64,000 nt of DNA. Source: Luteibacter flocculans (lineage in GTDB: Bacteria > Pseudomonadota > Gammaproteobacteria > Xanthomonadales > Rhodanobacteraceae). The stretch lies in assembly GCF_023612255.1 (NCBI RefSeq), contig NZ_CP063231.1:1966001-2030000 (forward strand), given 5' to 3'. The notes beneath the pieces were generated by a model. That model did not search any database, was not told where the DNA came from, and was given only the letters and a program-made list of their open reading frames with translations. Made by a program: the position numbers and the translations under genes. Below are positions 35,910-44,271 of this stretch, piece by piece (position 1 is the stretch's first letter; every line of letters starts with the position of its first letter).

Positions 35910-36317
35910 ATGAATCACGAACACATTCCGGGTTGGGGCGCAGACCTCGACCGCTCTCAGCGTCCCGCAGTGCCCATGGAGCGACGCCCGCCGCGATTGG
36001 AAGGCGTGCACTGGAGCGATCCGCCGCCCGCCCAGCAGTCCAGCGTTGAGATATTGAAGTCCACCGAACACCTCAAGATGCCGCCGGTGTTCGGCACGAG
36101 CGTGCCGCCGCGAGGGGTGAGCGGGTGGATTCGTCGACGTGCCTTCCGCCACAGTGAGAACGATCTGCGGCACTGGCTGATGCTGCTGTTCGCGGATCGC
36201 GTCGACGTGGTGGAAGGCGTGTTATCCGACGGGCGCCGCTCGCGCGGGGCTCGCTCGGCGGCGGCGATCGTCGGCGCCACGCTTGTTGCCGCCTGGTTGC
36301 TGCGCCGCTCGCCCTGA
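35910..36317 (+). CDS. Hypothetical protein with C-terminal membrane anchor
   Basis: A 135-residue protein I do not recognise. The N-terminal ~85 residues are Pro/Arg-rich and probably disordered. A basic helix region follows (IRRRAFRHSENDLRHWLMLL), with FADRVDVVEGVLSDGRRSRG and then a single C-terminal hydrophobic segment (SAAAIVGATLVAAWLLRR). That topology suggests a tail-anchored inner-membrane protein. ATG 35910 has GAGG eight bases upstream, 10 bp after the alcohol dehydrogenase stop, so it is probably in the same operon. Confidence 0.7.
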   Translation: MNHEHIPGWGADLDRSQRPAVPMERRPPRLEGVHWSDPPPAQQSSVEILKSTEHLKMPPVFGTSVPPRGVSGWIRRRAFRHSENDLRHWLMLLFADRVDVVEGVLSDGRRSRGARSAAAIVGATLVAAWLLRRSP

Positions 36318-36697
36318 TCGCGTTATCGTCCTACGGCGATCCTGATTACCGAAAGCACGGACAGGATCGCCACGACAGCAACACCAGCCGCGTGAGGATG
36401 AGGGGAGGCACGGCAGTGTCCTCGTTTGGAGTTGCCAGGATTGGCATGTGAGCACTGCGCAGCATGTCGCGCTGTGTAGAGGGCGTCGTCACCCGACTGA
36501 ACGAGGCGACGAGCGACGACTGGCCGTGTGCTGCGTGACGTGCAGACGTGGTGGGGCCGCTAAGGACGTGTCGCAAAACATACCTACATGACGGTAATTC
36601 TTTCCTCCCGGCGAGGTCGGTCGCGTCCTGCGAGCGCGCAGAGGCCGCATCAGAGAACGGTTTGCGTCGTTGGCACGCGCCTTGAATGGGCAGGCGC
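36318..36697. other. 380-bp intergenic region
   Basis: No supported gene. Short frames on the minus strand at 36346-36699 look like shadows. One leftward frame could encode a ~25-residue hydrophobic stretch ending near 36331, but it has no start codon I can support. A near sigma54 motif at 36671-36685 was considered and rejected. Confidence 0.4.
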
Positions 36698-36955
36698 ATG
36701 ACTCAAGACATTGCTTCGCCCATCATGCTTTATCTCCCCCTCGCCCAGCGGAACGACGCCTTCCCCTGGGAGGTCTTCCACGACACGCATCGCATGGGCG
36801 CCTTCGCGACCCAGGACGAATGTTTCCGCCATGGACTCCGTCTTGCCGAGAGCATCGGACGCCGCACAGGGCGCAGCGTGCGATTGAAGATCGAGAACGA
36901 CGACGGCACCTGGGAGACCGTCGACGCGTTCGAGCCGGACGGCATGGAGGCGTGA
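36698..36955 (+). CDS. Small hypothetical protein (85 aa)
   Basis: Unrecognised 85-residue soluble protein beginning MTQDIASPIMLYLPLAQRND. It has an alpha/beta pattern with a central helix around HGLRLAESIGRRTGRSVRL and an acidic C-terminus (IENDDGTWETVDAFEPDG). ATG 36698 is preferred over ATG 36686. No membrane segment or metal motif is seen. It stands between the ADH unit and the second YciF-like gene and may belong to the same stress island. Confidence 0.65.
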   Translation: MTQDIASPIMLYLPLAQRNDAFPWEVFHDTHRMGAFATQDECFRHGLRLAESIGRRTGRSVRLKIENDDGTWETVDAFEPDGMEA

Positions 36956-37073
36956 CCACAGCCGCCTAACGATTTCTTCGAAGATGTGGACCGTCGTTCA
37001 CGCCATCCATCTGCATGCACGACAAGCTCGGGCGTAGCGTTACGTCTTCGGAGTCCACCACGGAGAACCCACC

Positions 37074-37580
37074 ATGGCAGTAAAGACGATCGAAGATCTT
37101 TTCATCCACGAGCTCTCGGACATCTACAGCGCCGAAAAGCAGCTTACCCGCGCACTGCCGCGCCTCGCCCGCGCAGCGGAGTTACCTGAACTCAAAGAAG
37201 CCTTCGAAATGCATTTGGAAGAGACCCAGGGGCAAGTCGAGCGTATCGACCAGATTGTGGAGACCCTGGGCATCCGCCTGAAGCGGATGAAGTGCGCCGC
37301 GATGGAAGGCCTCGTCGAAGAGAGCAAGGAAGTCATCGATGCGATCGACGCCGGTCCGCTGCGTGACGCGGCCCTGATCGGCGGCGCCCAGAAGGTGGAG
37401 CATTACGAGATTGCGTCGTACGGCACGCTATCTGCTATCGCGAAGCAGCTCGGTTACAAAGACGCGGTCACGCTACTTCAGGCCACGCTGAAGGAGGAAA
37501 AGTCCACTGACGAGAAACTGACGATGCTTGCTGAGCAGGCGGGCAATCAGCGGGCCGCACAGAAGCAATCGGCGGCCTGA
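37074..37580 (+). CDS. YciF-like ferritin-fold stress protein (DUF892), second copy
   Basis: A 168-residue DUF892 protein, clearer match than the one at 33.1 kb. It starts TIEDLFIHELSDIYSAEKQL, continues with FEMHLEETQGQVERIDQIVE, then the paired-site helix GGAQKVEHYEIASYGTLSAI. The Glu/His ligand spacing of the four-helix ferritin-like bundle is visible. GGAG precedes ATG 37074. A perfect 24-bp palindrome of the REP family lies 12 bp after the stop and may act as terminator. Companion of the KatN gene at 32 kb, as in the Salmonella katN-yciGFE arrangement. Confidence 0.9.
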   Translation: MAVKTIEDLFIHELSDIYSAEKQLTRALPRLARAAELPELKEAFEMHLEETQGQVERIDQIVETLGIRLKRMKCAAMEGLVEESKEVIDAIDAGPLRDAALIGGAQKVEHYEIASYGTLSAIAKQLGYKDAVTLLQATLKEEKSTDEKLTMLAEQAGNQRAAQKQSAA

Positions 37581-37591
37581 TCCCGCTGCCG

Positions 37592-37615
37592 TGGGAGCCG
37601 CCATGGCGGCTCCCA
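37592..37615. repeat. Solitary REP palindrome
   Basis: A perfect 24-base palindrome (TGGGAGCCGCC followed by AT and GGCGGCTCCCA) of the same M-type REP family as the 23-24 kb array. Its position directly after the DUF892 stop suggests transcription termination or mRNA 3'-end protection. Confidence 0.85.
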
Positions 37616-37648
37616 AACCCGCAATGTCATCGGAAGAGGAATCTCGCC

Positions 37649-37957
37649 ATGGGGCGTATCGCACGAACCGTATTTACCGAACCAGCGGACATCGCGCAGA
37701 TGGAGCGTTGGGTCGAAGAGCTGGCCATCAATGCCCGCGTGCGCATTCACGTGGTCGAGGGGCCGCCGGCAGAGGGTGTGGTTGCCGTGACTCCGACGGT
37801 CCAGGTGTTCAAGAATGCCGACGACATCGAAGGCATCAACGGCACCGTCAAGCTGGAAGATGCACAGCGACCCGGCTGGAGCGGCGTGGTGTGGCTGGGC
37901 GACATCGTGCGTGTCGAACACCTCGACTCGGTGACAAAGGGAGCGACGCGGGCCTAG
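37649..37957 (+). CDS. DUF3247 family protein
   Basis: A 102-residue protein with the Xanthomonadales-typical start GRIARTVFTEPADIAQMERW and the sequence VVAVTPTVQVFKNADDIEGI. The pattern of short beta strands (VRIHVVEGPPAEGVV, WSGVVWLGDIVRVEHL) suggests a small SH3-like or beta-barrel fold. Family function is unknown; its restriction mainly to xanthomonads helps identify the host. It follows the DUF892 gene by 68 bp and may be read through the REP palindrome. Confidence 0.75.
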   Translation: MGRIARTVFTEPADIAQMERWVEELAINARVRIHVVEGPPAEGVVAVTPTVQVFKNADDIEGINGTVKLEDAQRPGWSGVVWLGDIVRVEHLDSVTKGATRA

Positions 37958-38041
37958 CGTACGGCGGCCGATGCGGACTTTCTCGATCGCGACGTTCCGG
38001 TCACATCCGCGGAGGCAATCTGTGGGGCGAGGTGAGCCGAC

Positions 38042-38368
38042 ATGATGATGACGATGGTTTTCGCGCTGGGCGTGAGCGCCTTGGCGCCTGCAATGCCCCA
38101 GGACGCCACCCCTGCGCACGCCGGAACGGCTCAGGGCCAGAGCGTCAACGGTGGGCGTCCCCAGCGGATTGGAGATACCCCGCGTGCGGGTTCGAAAGCG
38201 CGCAGCCAGCACTGGGACGACGGTATGAATACCAAGCGCGCGCCCGATCCCGGTCGGCGCGACGAATACGGTACGCCTAAGGTGACCCCGCCCAAGGGCC
38301 AGGGCACGAACAATGCAGGGGGAATCCCGAAAGACGAGCTTGCGCCGAAGGAGCACGACGATGAGTAA
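38042..38368 (+). CDS. Small secreted, low-complexity hypothetical protein
   Basis: A 108-residue protein with a short hydrophobic N-terminus (MMMTMVFALGVSALAPAM) that looks like a signal peptide. The remainder is rich in Gly, Pro, Arg, Asp and Lys and is likely disordered (NAGGIPKDELAPKEHDDE at the end). It overlaps the DUF4142 gene by 8 bp, implying translational coupling and a shared envelope-stress role. No family is recognised. Confidence 0.6.
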   Translation: MMMTMVFALGVSALAPAMPQDATPAHAGTAQGQSVNGGRPQRIGDTPRAGSKARSQHWDDGMNTKRAPDPGRRDEYGTPKVTPPKGQGTNNAGGIPKDELAPKEHDDE

Positions 38369-38939
38369 AGCCGGTAAGGCTCTCGGTATCGCCTTCATGG
38401 GGGTACTGGCGGTGGGCGGTGGCGCAACGTGGGCGCAGCAACGCGGCGGGGCCGACCAGCCGCAGCCCGCGGGCGATCGGAAAGCGCAGATAACGCCGAC
38501 GGACGAAGGCTTCGTACGCGGTGCCAGCGACGCTTATCAGATGGGAAGTCGACTCGCCACGCTGACGGCCGCCCGAGCGAGCGATCCTGCGGTGAAATCC
38601 TTCGGGGCCGCCATGGTGAAGGATTTCATTGCCCTCAGTGACGCGTTGAAGCCGGCTGCCAGTGGCGAAAAGGGCTATCAATGGGCGGAGCAGCCCGCGC
38701 CCGAAGACAGCAAGATTCTTGGCGCGCTGGAGCGTATGCAGGGCAAGTCGTTCGATGAAGCCGTACCCGTACAATTTGTCGCTCTGCTGGAAAAGCTTCG
38801 TGCCGCGCTGTCGACCGAAATCGAAAAGGGGCACGATCCACAGGTGAAACCCGTGGCGCAGAAGCTGCTTCCGACCATCGAGAACCGATTGCATCAGGCC
38901 CGCGCGTTGAACAAGCGCGGCGCTGTGCCGAGATCGTGA
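38361..38939 (+). CDS. Exported DUF4142 (ferritin-like) protein
   Basis: A 192-residue periplasmic protein. The signal peptide is ALGIAFMGVLAVGGGATWAQ. The mature helical bundle has DUF4142 features: DEGFVRGASDAYQMGSRLA, AVKSFGAAMVKDFIALSDAL and a late helix KPVAQKLLPTIENRLHQAR. In many relatives the segment reads HxxM with metal-like ligands; here those positions are weakly kept, so metal binding is uncertain. ATG 38361 has GGAG nine bases before and overlaps the previous stop. Confidence 0.78.
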   Translation: MSKAGKALGIAFMGVLAVGGGATWAQQRGGADQPQPAGDRKAQITPTDEGFVRGASDAYQMGSRLATLTAARASDPAVKSFGAAMVKDFIALSDALKPAASGEKGYQWAEQPAPEDSKILGALERMQGKSFDEAVPVQFVALLEKLRAALSTEIEKGHDPQVKPVAQKLLPTIENRLHQARALNKRGAVPRS

Positions 38940-39065
38940 GCGAGAAGCGCGCAGTTTCTTGACCGCGCGCCTTCAAAAGTCGGCGCGCGCTACCTATACT
39001 CAGTGTCCGACGCCGCATGCGGGCGTCGGAACACTCTTGGATTTCCATCTGTAAGGAGACATCGC

Positions 39066-39524
39066 ATGGTTTTTTCCACCGCGCGCGCCTGCGCGTTCTG
39101 CGTCATTGCCTTTGCGTCAACCGCGCTTTCCGCGCAGCCCGACGCCACCTCGACGTCCGCTGAGACGATCTCGTTTCCCGCGAACGACCTCCACTGGGTC
39201 GAGATCCCCGATACCGGCGGTATCAAATACGCCAATGTCAGCGGCGACCTCACCGGCAAGGGAACCTACGAAGCGTTCGTTCACTTCCCCGGCGGCAAGG
39301 CCAACCCGTTCCATCACCACACGCAGGCCCTTCCCACCGTGGTGCTGAAGGGAACGTTCTACGCCATCATCGACGGCAAGCGTACTGAGTATCCGGCGGG
39401 CTCCTTCTACCGGCTGCCGGCGAAACTTGCCCATTACAGCGGTTGCAGCAGCAGCGAGGATTGTCTGCTGTTCCAGTATCAGGACGACCATTTCGACATG
39501 GTGCCGCTGAAAACGGCGAACTGA
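39066..39524 (+). CDS. Exported cupin-domain protein
   Basis: A 152-residue secreted protein. The signal peptide is STARACAFCVIAFASTALSA. The mature part has one cupin barrel: metal-site motif FPGGKANPFHHHTQALPTVV with three consecutive His, a second-motif region AGSFYRLPAKLAHYSG, and a Cys pair (SGCSSSEDCLLF) that could form a disulfide. It resembles periplasmic DUF4437-like cupins. AAGGAG precedes ATG 39066. A strong hairpin (39548-39578) follows, so it is probably monocistronic. The reaction is unknown; it may bind a metal and a small ligand. Confidence 0.8.
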   Translation: MVFSTARACAFCVIAFASTALSAQPDATSTSAETISFPANDLHWVEIPDTGGIKYANVSGDLTGKGTYEAFVHFPGGKANPFHHHTQALPTVVLKGTFYAIIDGKRTEYPAGSFYRLPAKLAHYSGCSSSEDCLLFQYQDDHFDMVPLKTAN

Positions 39525-39547
39525 TCGGTACGCGTCGCGTACCTTCC

Positions 39548-39578
39548 GGCCTCGCACAGCCCATGCCTGTGCGAGGCC
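39548..39578. terminator. Bidirectional terminator hairpin
   Basis: A 12-bp perfect stem (GGCCTCGCACAG / CTGTGCGAGGCC), 7-base loop, followed by TTGT. It lies between the convergent cupin and EAL-protein genes and can serve both. Confidence 0.75.
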
Positions 39579-39589
39579 TTGTGCTTGGC

Positions 39590-42223
39590 TCACACCGTAG
39601 GAGCGGTTTGGAACGGCGCAGCCCTGTCGCGGAGGTGTGCCGCAAGCACCGCCATGGGCATCGGTACGGCGAAGTAATAGCCCTGAAGCTGGTCGCACCC
39701 GTTCTCGCGCAACCACGCATATTGACGCTCGCGTTCCACCCCTTCGGCCACGACGGTCATGCCGAGCGTGCGGGCCAGCGCAATCATGGATCGGCAGATC
39801 GACGCAGCACGCTCGTCCGCATCGATGTCGACAATGAACGAGCGGTCGATTTTCAGCGCATCGATCGGCAGATCGCGCAGGTAGGCCATGTTGGAGAACC
39901 CCGTGCCAAAGTCGTCGAGCGATACATGAATGCCCTCGATGCCGAGCTTCTTCAGCGTAGGCACCGCATGCTGGCGATCCATGAGGCTGCTTTCGGTCAG
40001 CTCGACCTGAAGCGCGTCCGGTGCCAGGCCATAGGCGCGCGCGGTCGCCTGCAATTGAGCGGCCACATCGGCGCGCTGGAACTGCAGGGCGGAGATATTG
40101 ATGGCGATCGGCAGCTCGAACCCATGGCTGACCAGCGCCACCCGTGCCCGTGCGGCCGTCTCGATCACCCACTGGCCCAACGGCACGATAAGACCCGTTT
40201 CCTCGCAGAGGGGAATGAAGACATCGGGCGGGATGAAACTTCCGTCGGCCTGAGGCCAACGTGCGAGGGCTTCGAGCTTGCACACCGCGCCCGTGCGAGC
40301 GTCCACGATCGGTTGAAAGTGCATATCCAACTCGCCGCCCTCGATCGCCTGGCGCATGCGCGAGGCGAGCGTGAGGCGTTCCACGGAATGCCGCGCCATG
40401 GCCGGTTCGAACACCTTCGGACCGTCGGGTTCGACGTCGGTCCGCACGTGCGCCGCAAGCGCGGCGTTCGCGATTACCTGATGCGCCTTGGCGCCATCGG
40501 TTGGATGCGATGCGACGCCCAACTGAGGGTCGAGCGTGTGCGACGTATCGTCCAGCATCACGGGTTCGTTCACCGCTGCCAGTAGCGCCGCCATCGCGGC
40601 GGCACGGCGGCCTGGGTCGTCGATGGCGAGAAGAAAACGATCGCCTGGACGGTGGGCGACCATGCCGTATGCCGCGGCGAGCTCGCCGAAGCGCGCGGCC
40701 ACCTTGCGCAGCACGTTCCGTCCGACCTCGAGCCCGAAGGTGTCGCTGACCCGATCCATGCCGCGCAGGTGAACGTAGAACAGTTCGTACCATGCGTCCT
40801 TGCCCAGACCATGATCGAGGTAGTCGACCAAGGCCTCGGTATTGGGTAGTCCTGTCGTCACGTCATGGGTCGCGCGATAGGTGAGGGCACGTTCGAAGCG
40901 GATGCGTTCGGTGACGTCTTCAGCCAGGACCAGCCGCGCGGTGCGGCCGGAGAGGTCGATGTCTGCCGCATGGATGCGCACGTCCAACGTGCTGCCATCC
41001 TTGCGTCGATGCATCCAAAGGCGATCAGGTTCGCCGTCGCCACCCTGACGCAGCGCCTCGATGGTCTCCCTGAGCGCTCCCTGGTCGGCGGGTGGGCGGA
41101 TGTCCGTGATGCGCATGGCGAGGAACTCCTCGCGCGAGTAGCCGTAATTGCGCACGGCCGCCTCGTTCACTTCGAGAAAGGCGAGGGTGCCGGTGTCGAA
41201 GACCCACGAGGGCAGGGGATTCCGGTCGAAGGCCAGGCGGAAGCGTGCCTCGGCGTCGGCCAACCGATCCGACGTAGCCGTGATCTCGGCGAGATAGGCG
41301 ACCTGTGCGGACTCGCTCGCGTGCAGGCGGCGATACAGGAAGATCATGCCGGCCCAGTACACAAGGTAAAGAAGCACGCTGTAGAACGTGAAGCGATACC
41401 AGGGCGCGAGCACGTCGGCGGTGGGAACGCCTACGCCGACCCAGAACGGATAGTCACTCGGAGGGGCTACCGCAACCACGCGATCCACCCCATCGATGTG
41501 GCTTATCTGCCGCTCCTCGCGGTTCGAACCGGGCTCGAACAAGGTAGTGACGGGCTCGCCGATCACGCTGCGCCCATCTCCGCTGCGGGCCAGGATGGTT
41601 CCGAATCGGTCGGTGATCGCCGCGACGCCGTGGCGGCTCTTGCCGAGGTCGTCGGCAATGGCCTGCAGGCGGCTTTGCTTGAGTCGCGCGACGAGCCAGC
41701 GACCGTTCACGACGGGAACCGCAAGCGGGACCACCCAGCCGCCGTGCCAGGGTTGCAGCGGGCCGATCCGCAACGCACCGCGCCCGATGGGCGAGGAGGC
41801 GACCCACGTGGCGAGCGTCGGGTCGTCCACGCCAGGCGTGAGCGCTTTGCCGTCGGGATCCATCAGCACCAGGTTGGCTAGCTCGCCGTAATGATGGGCG
41901 ACGCGATCGAGGTCGTGCGAGATGTCCAGCAGTTCGTCGTCGGAGTAATTCACCGCGAGGGGCGCGCTCTCCTCGGCCAGGTCCACCATGGCACGCTGGA
42001 TGTCCCACAACAGCGAGGTGATGATGCGCTGGCCGCCATCGGCGACCGCCTGATCCTGGCTCTTCGCCACTTGCACGCGCCGTTCGTGATCGCTCACGAT
42101 GACGAAAGCCATACCCAGGCCGAACATCAACGCAAGAAGGCCGCCGACCACGCGGATCAACCGCGCGGAGCGGTAGGGCGCGTCACGGGCCGTGACGGTC
42201 GCTGGCGGTGGAGGGCGATTCAC
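39590..42223 (-). CDS. Membrane c-di-GMP phosphodiesterase (sensor-PAS-degenerate GGDEF-EAL)
   Basis: An 877-residue inner-membrane signalling enzyme. It has an N-terminal TM helix (LIRVVGGLLALMFGLGMAFV), a periplasmic Cache-like sensor (~45-275), a second TM (YSVLLYLVYWAGMIFLYRR, ~285) and a PAS domain (~325-440). The GGDEF-like domain is degenerate, with RPGDRFLL where GGDEF should be, so no cyclase activity is expected. The EAL domain is complete: Glu ~651 in LEALARW, NISALQF, ELTESSLMD, DDFGTGFSNMAYL, ALKIDRSFI, VVAEGVE. It should hydrolyse c-di-GMP in response to a periplasmic signal. GTG 42223 is the start. Convergent with the cupin gene. Confidence 0.92.
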   Translation of the reverse strand: MNRPPPPATVTARDAPYRSARLIRVVGGLLALMFGLGMAFVIVSDHERRVQVAKSQDQAVADGGQRIITSLLWDIQRAMVDLAEESAPLAVNYSDDELLDISHDLDRVAHHYGELANLVLMDPDGKALTPGVDDPTLATWVASSPIGRGALRIGPLQPWHGGWVVPLAVPVVNGRWLVARLKQSRLQAIADDLGKSRHGVAAITDRFGTILARSGDGRSVIGEPVTTLFEPGSNREERQISHIDGVDRVVAVAPPSDYPFWVGVGVPTADVLAPWYRFTFYSVLLYLVYWAGMIFLYRRLHASESAQVAYLAEITATSDRLADAEARFRLAFDRNPLPSWVFDTGTLAFLEVNEAAVRNYGYSREEFLAMRITDIRPPADQGALRETIEALRQGGDGEPDRLWMHRRKDGSTLDVRIHAADIDLSGRTARLVLAEDVTERIRFERALTYRATHDVTTGLPNTEALVDYLDHGLGKDAWYELFYVHLRGMDRVSDTFGLEVGRNVLRKVAARFGELAAAYGMVAHRPGDRFLLAIDDPGRRAAAMAALLAAVNEPVMLDDTSHTLDPQLGVASHPTDGAKAHQVIANAALAAHVRTDVEPDGPKVFEPAMARHSVERLTLASRMRQAIEGGELDMHFQPIVDARTGAVCKLEALARWPQADGSFIPPDVFIPLCEETGLIVPLGQWVIETAARARVALVSHGFELPIAINISALQFQRADVAAQLQATARAYGLAPDALQVELTESSLMDRQHAVPTLKKLGIEGIHVSLDDFGTGFSNMAYLRDLPIDALKIDRSFIVDIDADERAASICRSMIALARTLGMTVVAEGVERERQYAWLRENGCDQLQGYYFAVPMPMAVLAAHLRDRAAPFQTAPTV

Positions 42224-42460
42224 CAGCGCACGCTAGCAACCTCCCCAACGCCCGGCAATAGCTCGTTTTTCAGCGCGTGAAGGGCGCGTGACGACGTACT
42301 TGGCCGCCCCCGCCGGACCGGGTGGCCGTCGCTCCGAATGTCCTCACCCAGGGCTCAAAAGACGGTTCGTTCCTCGCGGTCGCGCGAGCTCTCGAAGGGG
42401 CCGGATCGACGCGCGTTCCCGCTCCCGGGGGCGGGTTTTCCTTTACCTGCCGACGCGGGG

Positions 42461-43693
42461 ATGGAACCATGCGTTCTTCCGCGCGTTTTTGGATATTCCG
42501 TTTTGATCAAGACCCTCGTCTGGCGCCCCTTGCAGCGCCTCATCGATTTCATGTCCGGTTCCGCCACGGGTGGGCTTGTGCTCATGGGCACGGCGGCCCT
42601 CGCCATGGTGGTCGCGAACTCCCCGCTCGGGCCTGCCTATTTCGATGCGTTGCACGTCGAGCTGGGTCCGCTCAGCGTGCTGCACTGGATCAACGATGGC
42701 CTCATGGCCATTTTCTTCCTGCTCGTCGGGCTCGAAATCAAGCGCGAATTCATCGATGGCGAGCTGGCGTCCAACCGCTTGCGCATCCTGCCTGGGCTCG
42801 CCGCCTTCGGTGGCATGGCAGTACCGGCGCTGATCTACCTCGCGATCAACTGGAACAGCGGCGACGCAGCCAACGGCTGGGCCATCCCATCGGCGACCGA
42901 CATCGCCTTTGCGCTCGGCGTCGCGGCACTGCTGGGAAGCCGCGTGCCGGCATCGCTCAAGGCCTTTCTTGCCGCGTTGGCGATCATCGACGACCTTGGT
43001 GCCGTCATCATCATCGCGGTGTTCTACACGCCTGGGCTCGATCTCCTGTATCTCGGTCTCTCTGCAGCCGTCGTCGCTGCGATGGCCGTCGCGAACCGTC
43101 TCGGCGTTCGCAGCCTTTGGCCGTATCTGACGTTGGGCGTGGTGCTCTGGATATGCGTCCACGCGTCGGGGGTGCATGCCACGCTGGCAGGCGTCGCCAC
43201 CGCTCTGTGCATTCCGCTTCGCGATGGCGAGGGGCGCCTTCCGTCCGACGGCGACTGCACGCATTCGCCCTTGCTCCGGTTGGAGCATGCTCTCCATCGT
43301 CTGGTGCCGATCACGGTGCTGCCGCTTTTCGGCTTCGCCAATGCGGGCATTTCCTTTGCCGGTCTCGGCGTAGATGCATGGCTCGCGAGCACGACCCTGG
43401 GTGTCGGTCTCGGTCTGGCCGTGGGCAAGCTCGTGGGCGTGTTCGGCACCTCGTGGCTCGCCGTCCGCCTGGGCTGGGCAGAAATGCCCCGAGAGGCCTC
43501 CACCGTGCAATTGCTGGGTACCGCCTTGCTGTGCGGTATCGGCTTCACGATGAGCCTGTTCATCGGCATGCTCGCGTTTCCCACGCACCCCGAACTCCAG
43601 GACGAGGCGAAACTCGGCATCCTGGCCGGCTCCGTGCTGGCCGGCCTGGCAGGGTGGCTGGTGCTGCGTACCGCTTCCAAACGGGCGGGGTGA
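42461..43693 (+). CDS. nhaA: Na+/H+ antiporter NhaA
   Basis: A 410-residue inner-membrane antiporter with about twelve hydrophobic segments. Recognisable are SATGGLVLMGTAALAMVVAN, the WINDGLMAIFFLLVGLEIKR segment, ATDIAFALGVAALLG with the conserved Asp, and the paired Asp of the sodium/proton site in LAIIDDLGAVIIIAVFY. The C-terminal GIGFTMSLFIGMLAF is also typical. The start is uncertain: ATG 42461 has a GGGG right before it, TTG 42503 is closer to the usual N-terminus, and the frame is open to 42338. It opens rightward toward the stress-protein island and would help maintain pH and sodium balance. Confidence 0.92.
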   Translation: MEPCVLPRVFGYSVLIKTLVWRPLQRLIDFMSGSATGGLVLMGTAALAMVVANSPLGPAYFDALHVELGPLSVLHWINDGLMAIFFLLVGLEIKREFIDGELASNRLRILPGLAAFGGMAVPALIYLAINWNSGDAANGWAIPSATDIAFALGVAALLGSRVPASLKAFLAALAIIDDLGAVIIIAVFYTPGLDLLYLGLSAAVVAAMAVANRLGVRSLWPYLTLGVVLWICVHASGVHATLAGVATALCIPLRDGEGRLPSDGDCTHSPLLRLEHALHRLVPITVLPLFGFANAGISFAGLGVDAWLASTTLGVGLGLAVGKLVGVFGTSWLAVRLGWAEMPREASTVQLLGTALLCGIGFTMSLFIGMLAFPTHPELQDEAKLGILAGSVLAGLAGWLVLRTASKRAG

Positions 43694-43697
43694 GCGC

Positions 43698-44120
43698 TTA
43701 CGGGAACACCATCACCGGTGTGTCGCCTTCGAGGATCACGTCCCGGGCCACGTTGCGCAAGGAACGTGCCTCGCCCGCGTGACCGTGCATCACGATCAGA
43801 TGACAACCATAGCGGCGCGCTTCTTCCACGATCGCGATCGCGGAACGCGCGTCGACGACATGGTGGGTGCTGACGCGTACGCCGTGCCCGGCAGCGATCC
43901 GAGCGGCGCTGTCGAGGCACTCCGCCGCTCGCTCGCTCGCCCGTCGTTCAACCTCGCCACCTTCGATCAGGTCGGCAGCGAGCTGCACCGCGGGTAAAGG
44001 CGCGGTGACGTGGAGTATCTGCAGGTGGCAACGCAGTGTCGCCGCCAACTGCGCGCACTGTTCCGCGCAGCGCGCGGCGCCCGGCGAGCCATCGGTGACC
44101 AGCAATACGTTCTCGAACAT
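43698..44120 (-). CDS. Universal stress protein (UspA), single domain
   Basis: A 140-residue Usp-fold protein: FENVLLVTDGSPGAARCAEQ at the N-terminus, and the ATP-loop end CHLIVMHGHAGEARSLRNVA with a final VTPVMVFP-type strand. The binding loop is G-H-(x)2-G rather than the canonical G-x2-G-x9-GS/T, so nucleotide affinity may differ. AGGAG lies five bases before ATG 44120. Convergent with nhaA (4 bp apart) and divergent from the tandem Usp gene at 44272. The shared 151-bp promoter region holds an FNR-like box (44194-44207). Confidence 0.88.
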   Translation of the reverse strand: MFENVLLVTDGSPGAARCAEQCAQLAATLRCHLQILHVTAPLPAVQLAADLIEGGEVERRASERAAECLDSAARIAAGHGVRVSTHHVVDARSAIAIVEEARRYGCHLIVMHGHAGEARSLRNVARDVILEGDTPVMVFP

Positions 44121-44193
44121 GGTGGCTCCTGACGAAGTACAGGCCGGTCCGCCGGCACAGGCGATAGCGTGCCTGCAGTCGTTCGGGCGGCAG

Positions 44194-44207
44194 TTGACGT
44201 GCATCAA
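44194..44207. promoter_or_regulatory. FNR/Anr-type box, TTGAC-GTGC-ATCAA
   Basis: One mismatch to the consensus TTGAT-N4-ATCAA. It lies between divergent usp genes. The centre (44200.5) is ~41 bp before a plausible start for the rightward gene, with a TAGAAC -10-like element at 44230-44235. Confidence 0.7.
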
Positions 44208-44271
44208 GAACCCCGTGGGATCTCCGCGTTAGAACGCAGTGGCACCTCGCGTTCACCCGATGGAGTTCGCC

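Noticed and set aside
36671-36685. Sigma54-type promoter TGGCACG-N4-TTGA
   Set aside because: The -24 half is perfect but the essential GC of the -12 half is absent, and the start would coincide with the ATG at 36698, leaving no leader.
39117-40793. 558-residue leftward frame across the cupin gene and EAL domain
   Set aside because: Arg-rich shadow in another frame of the EAL gene and opposite to the cupin gene; no conserved motifs.
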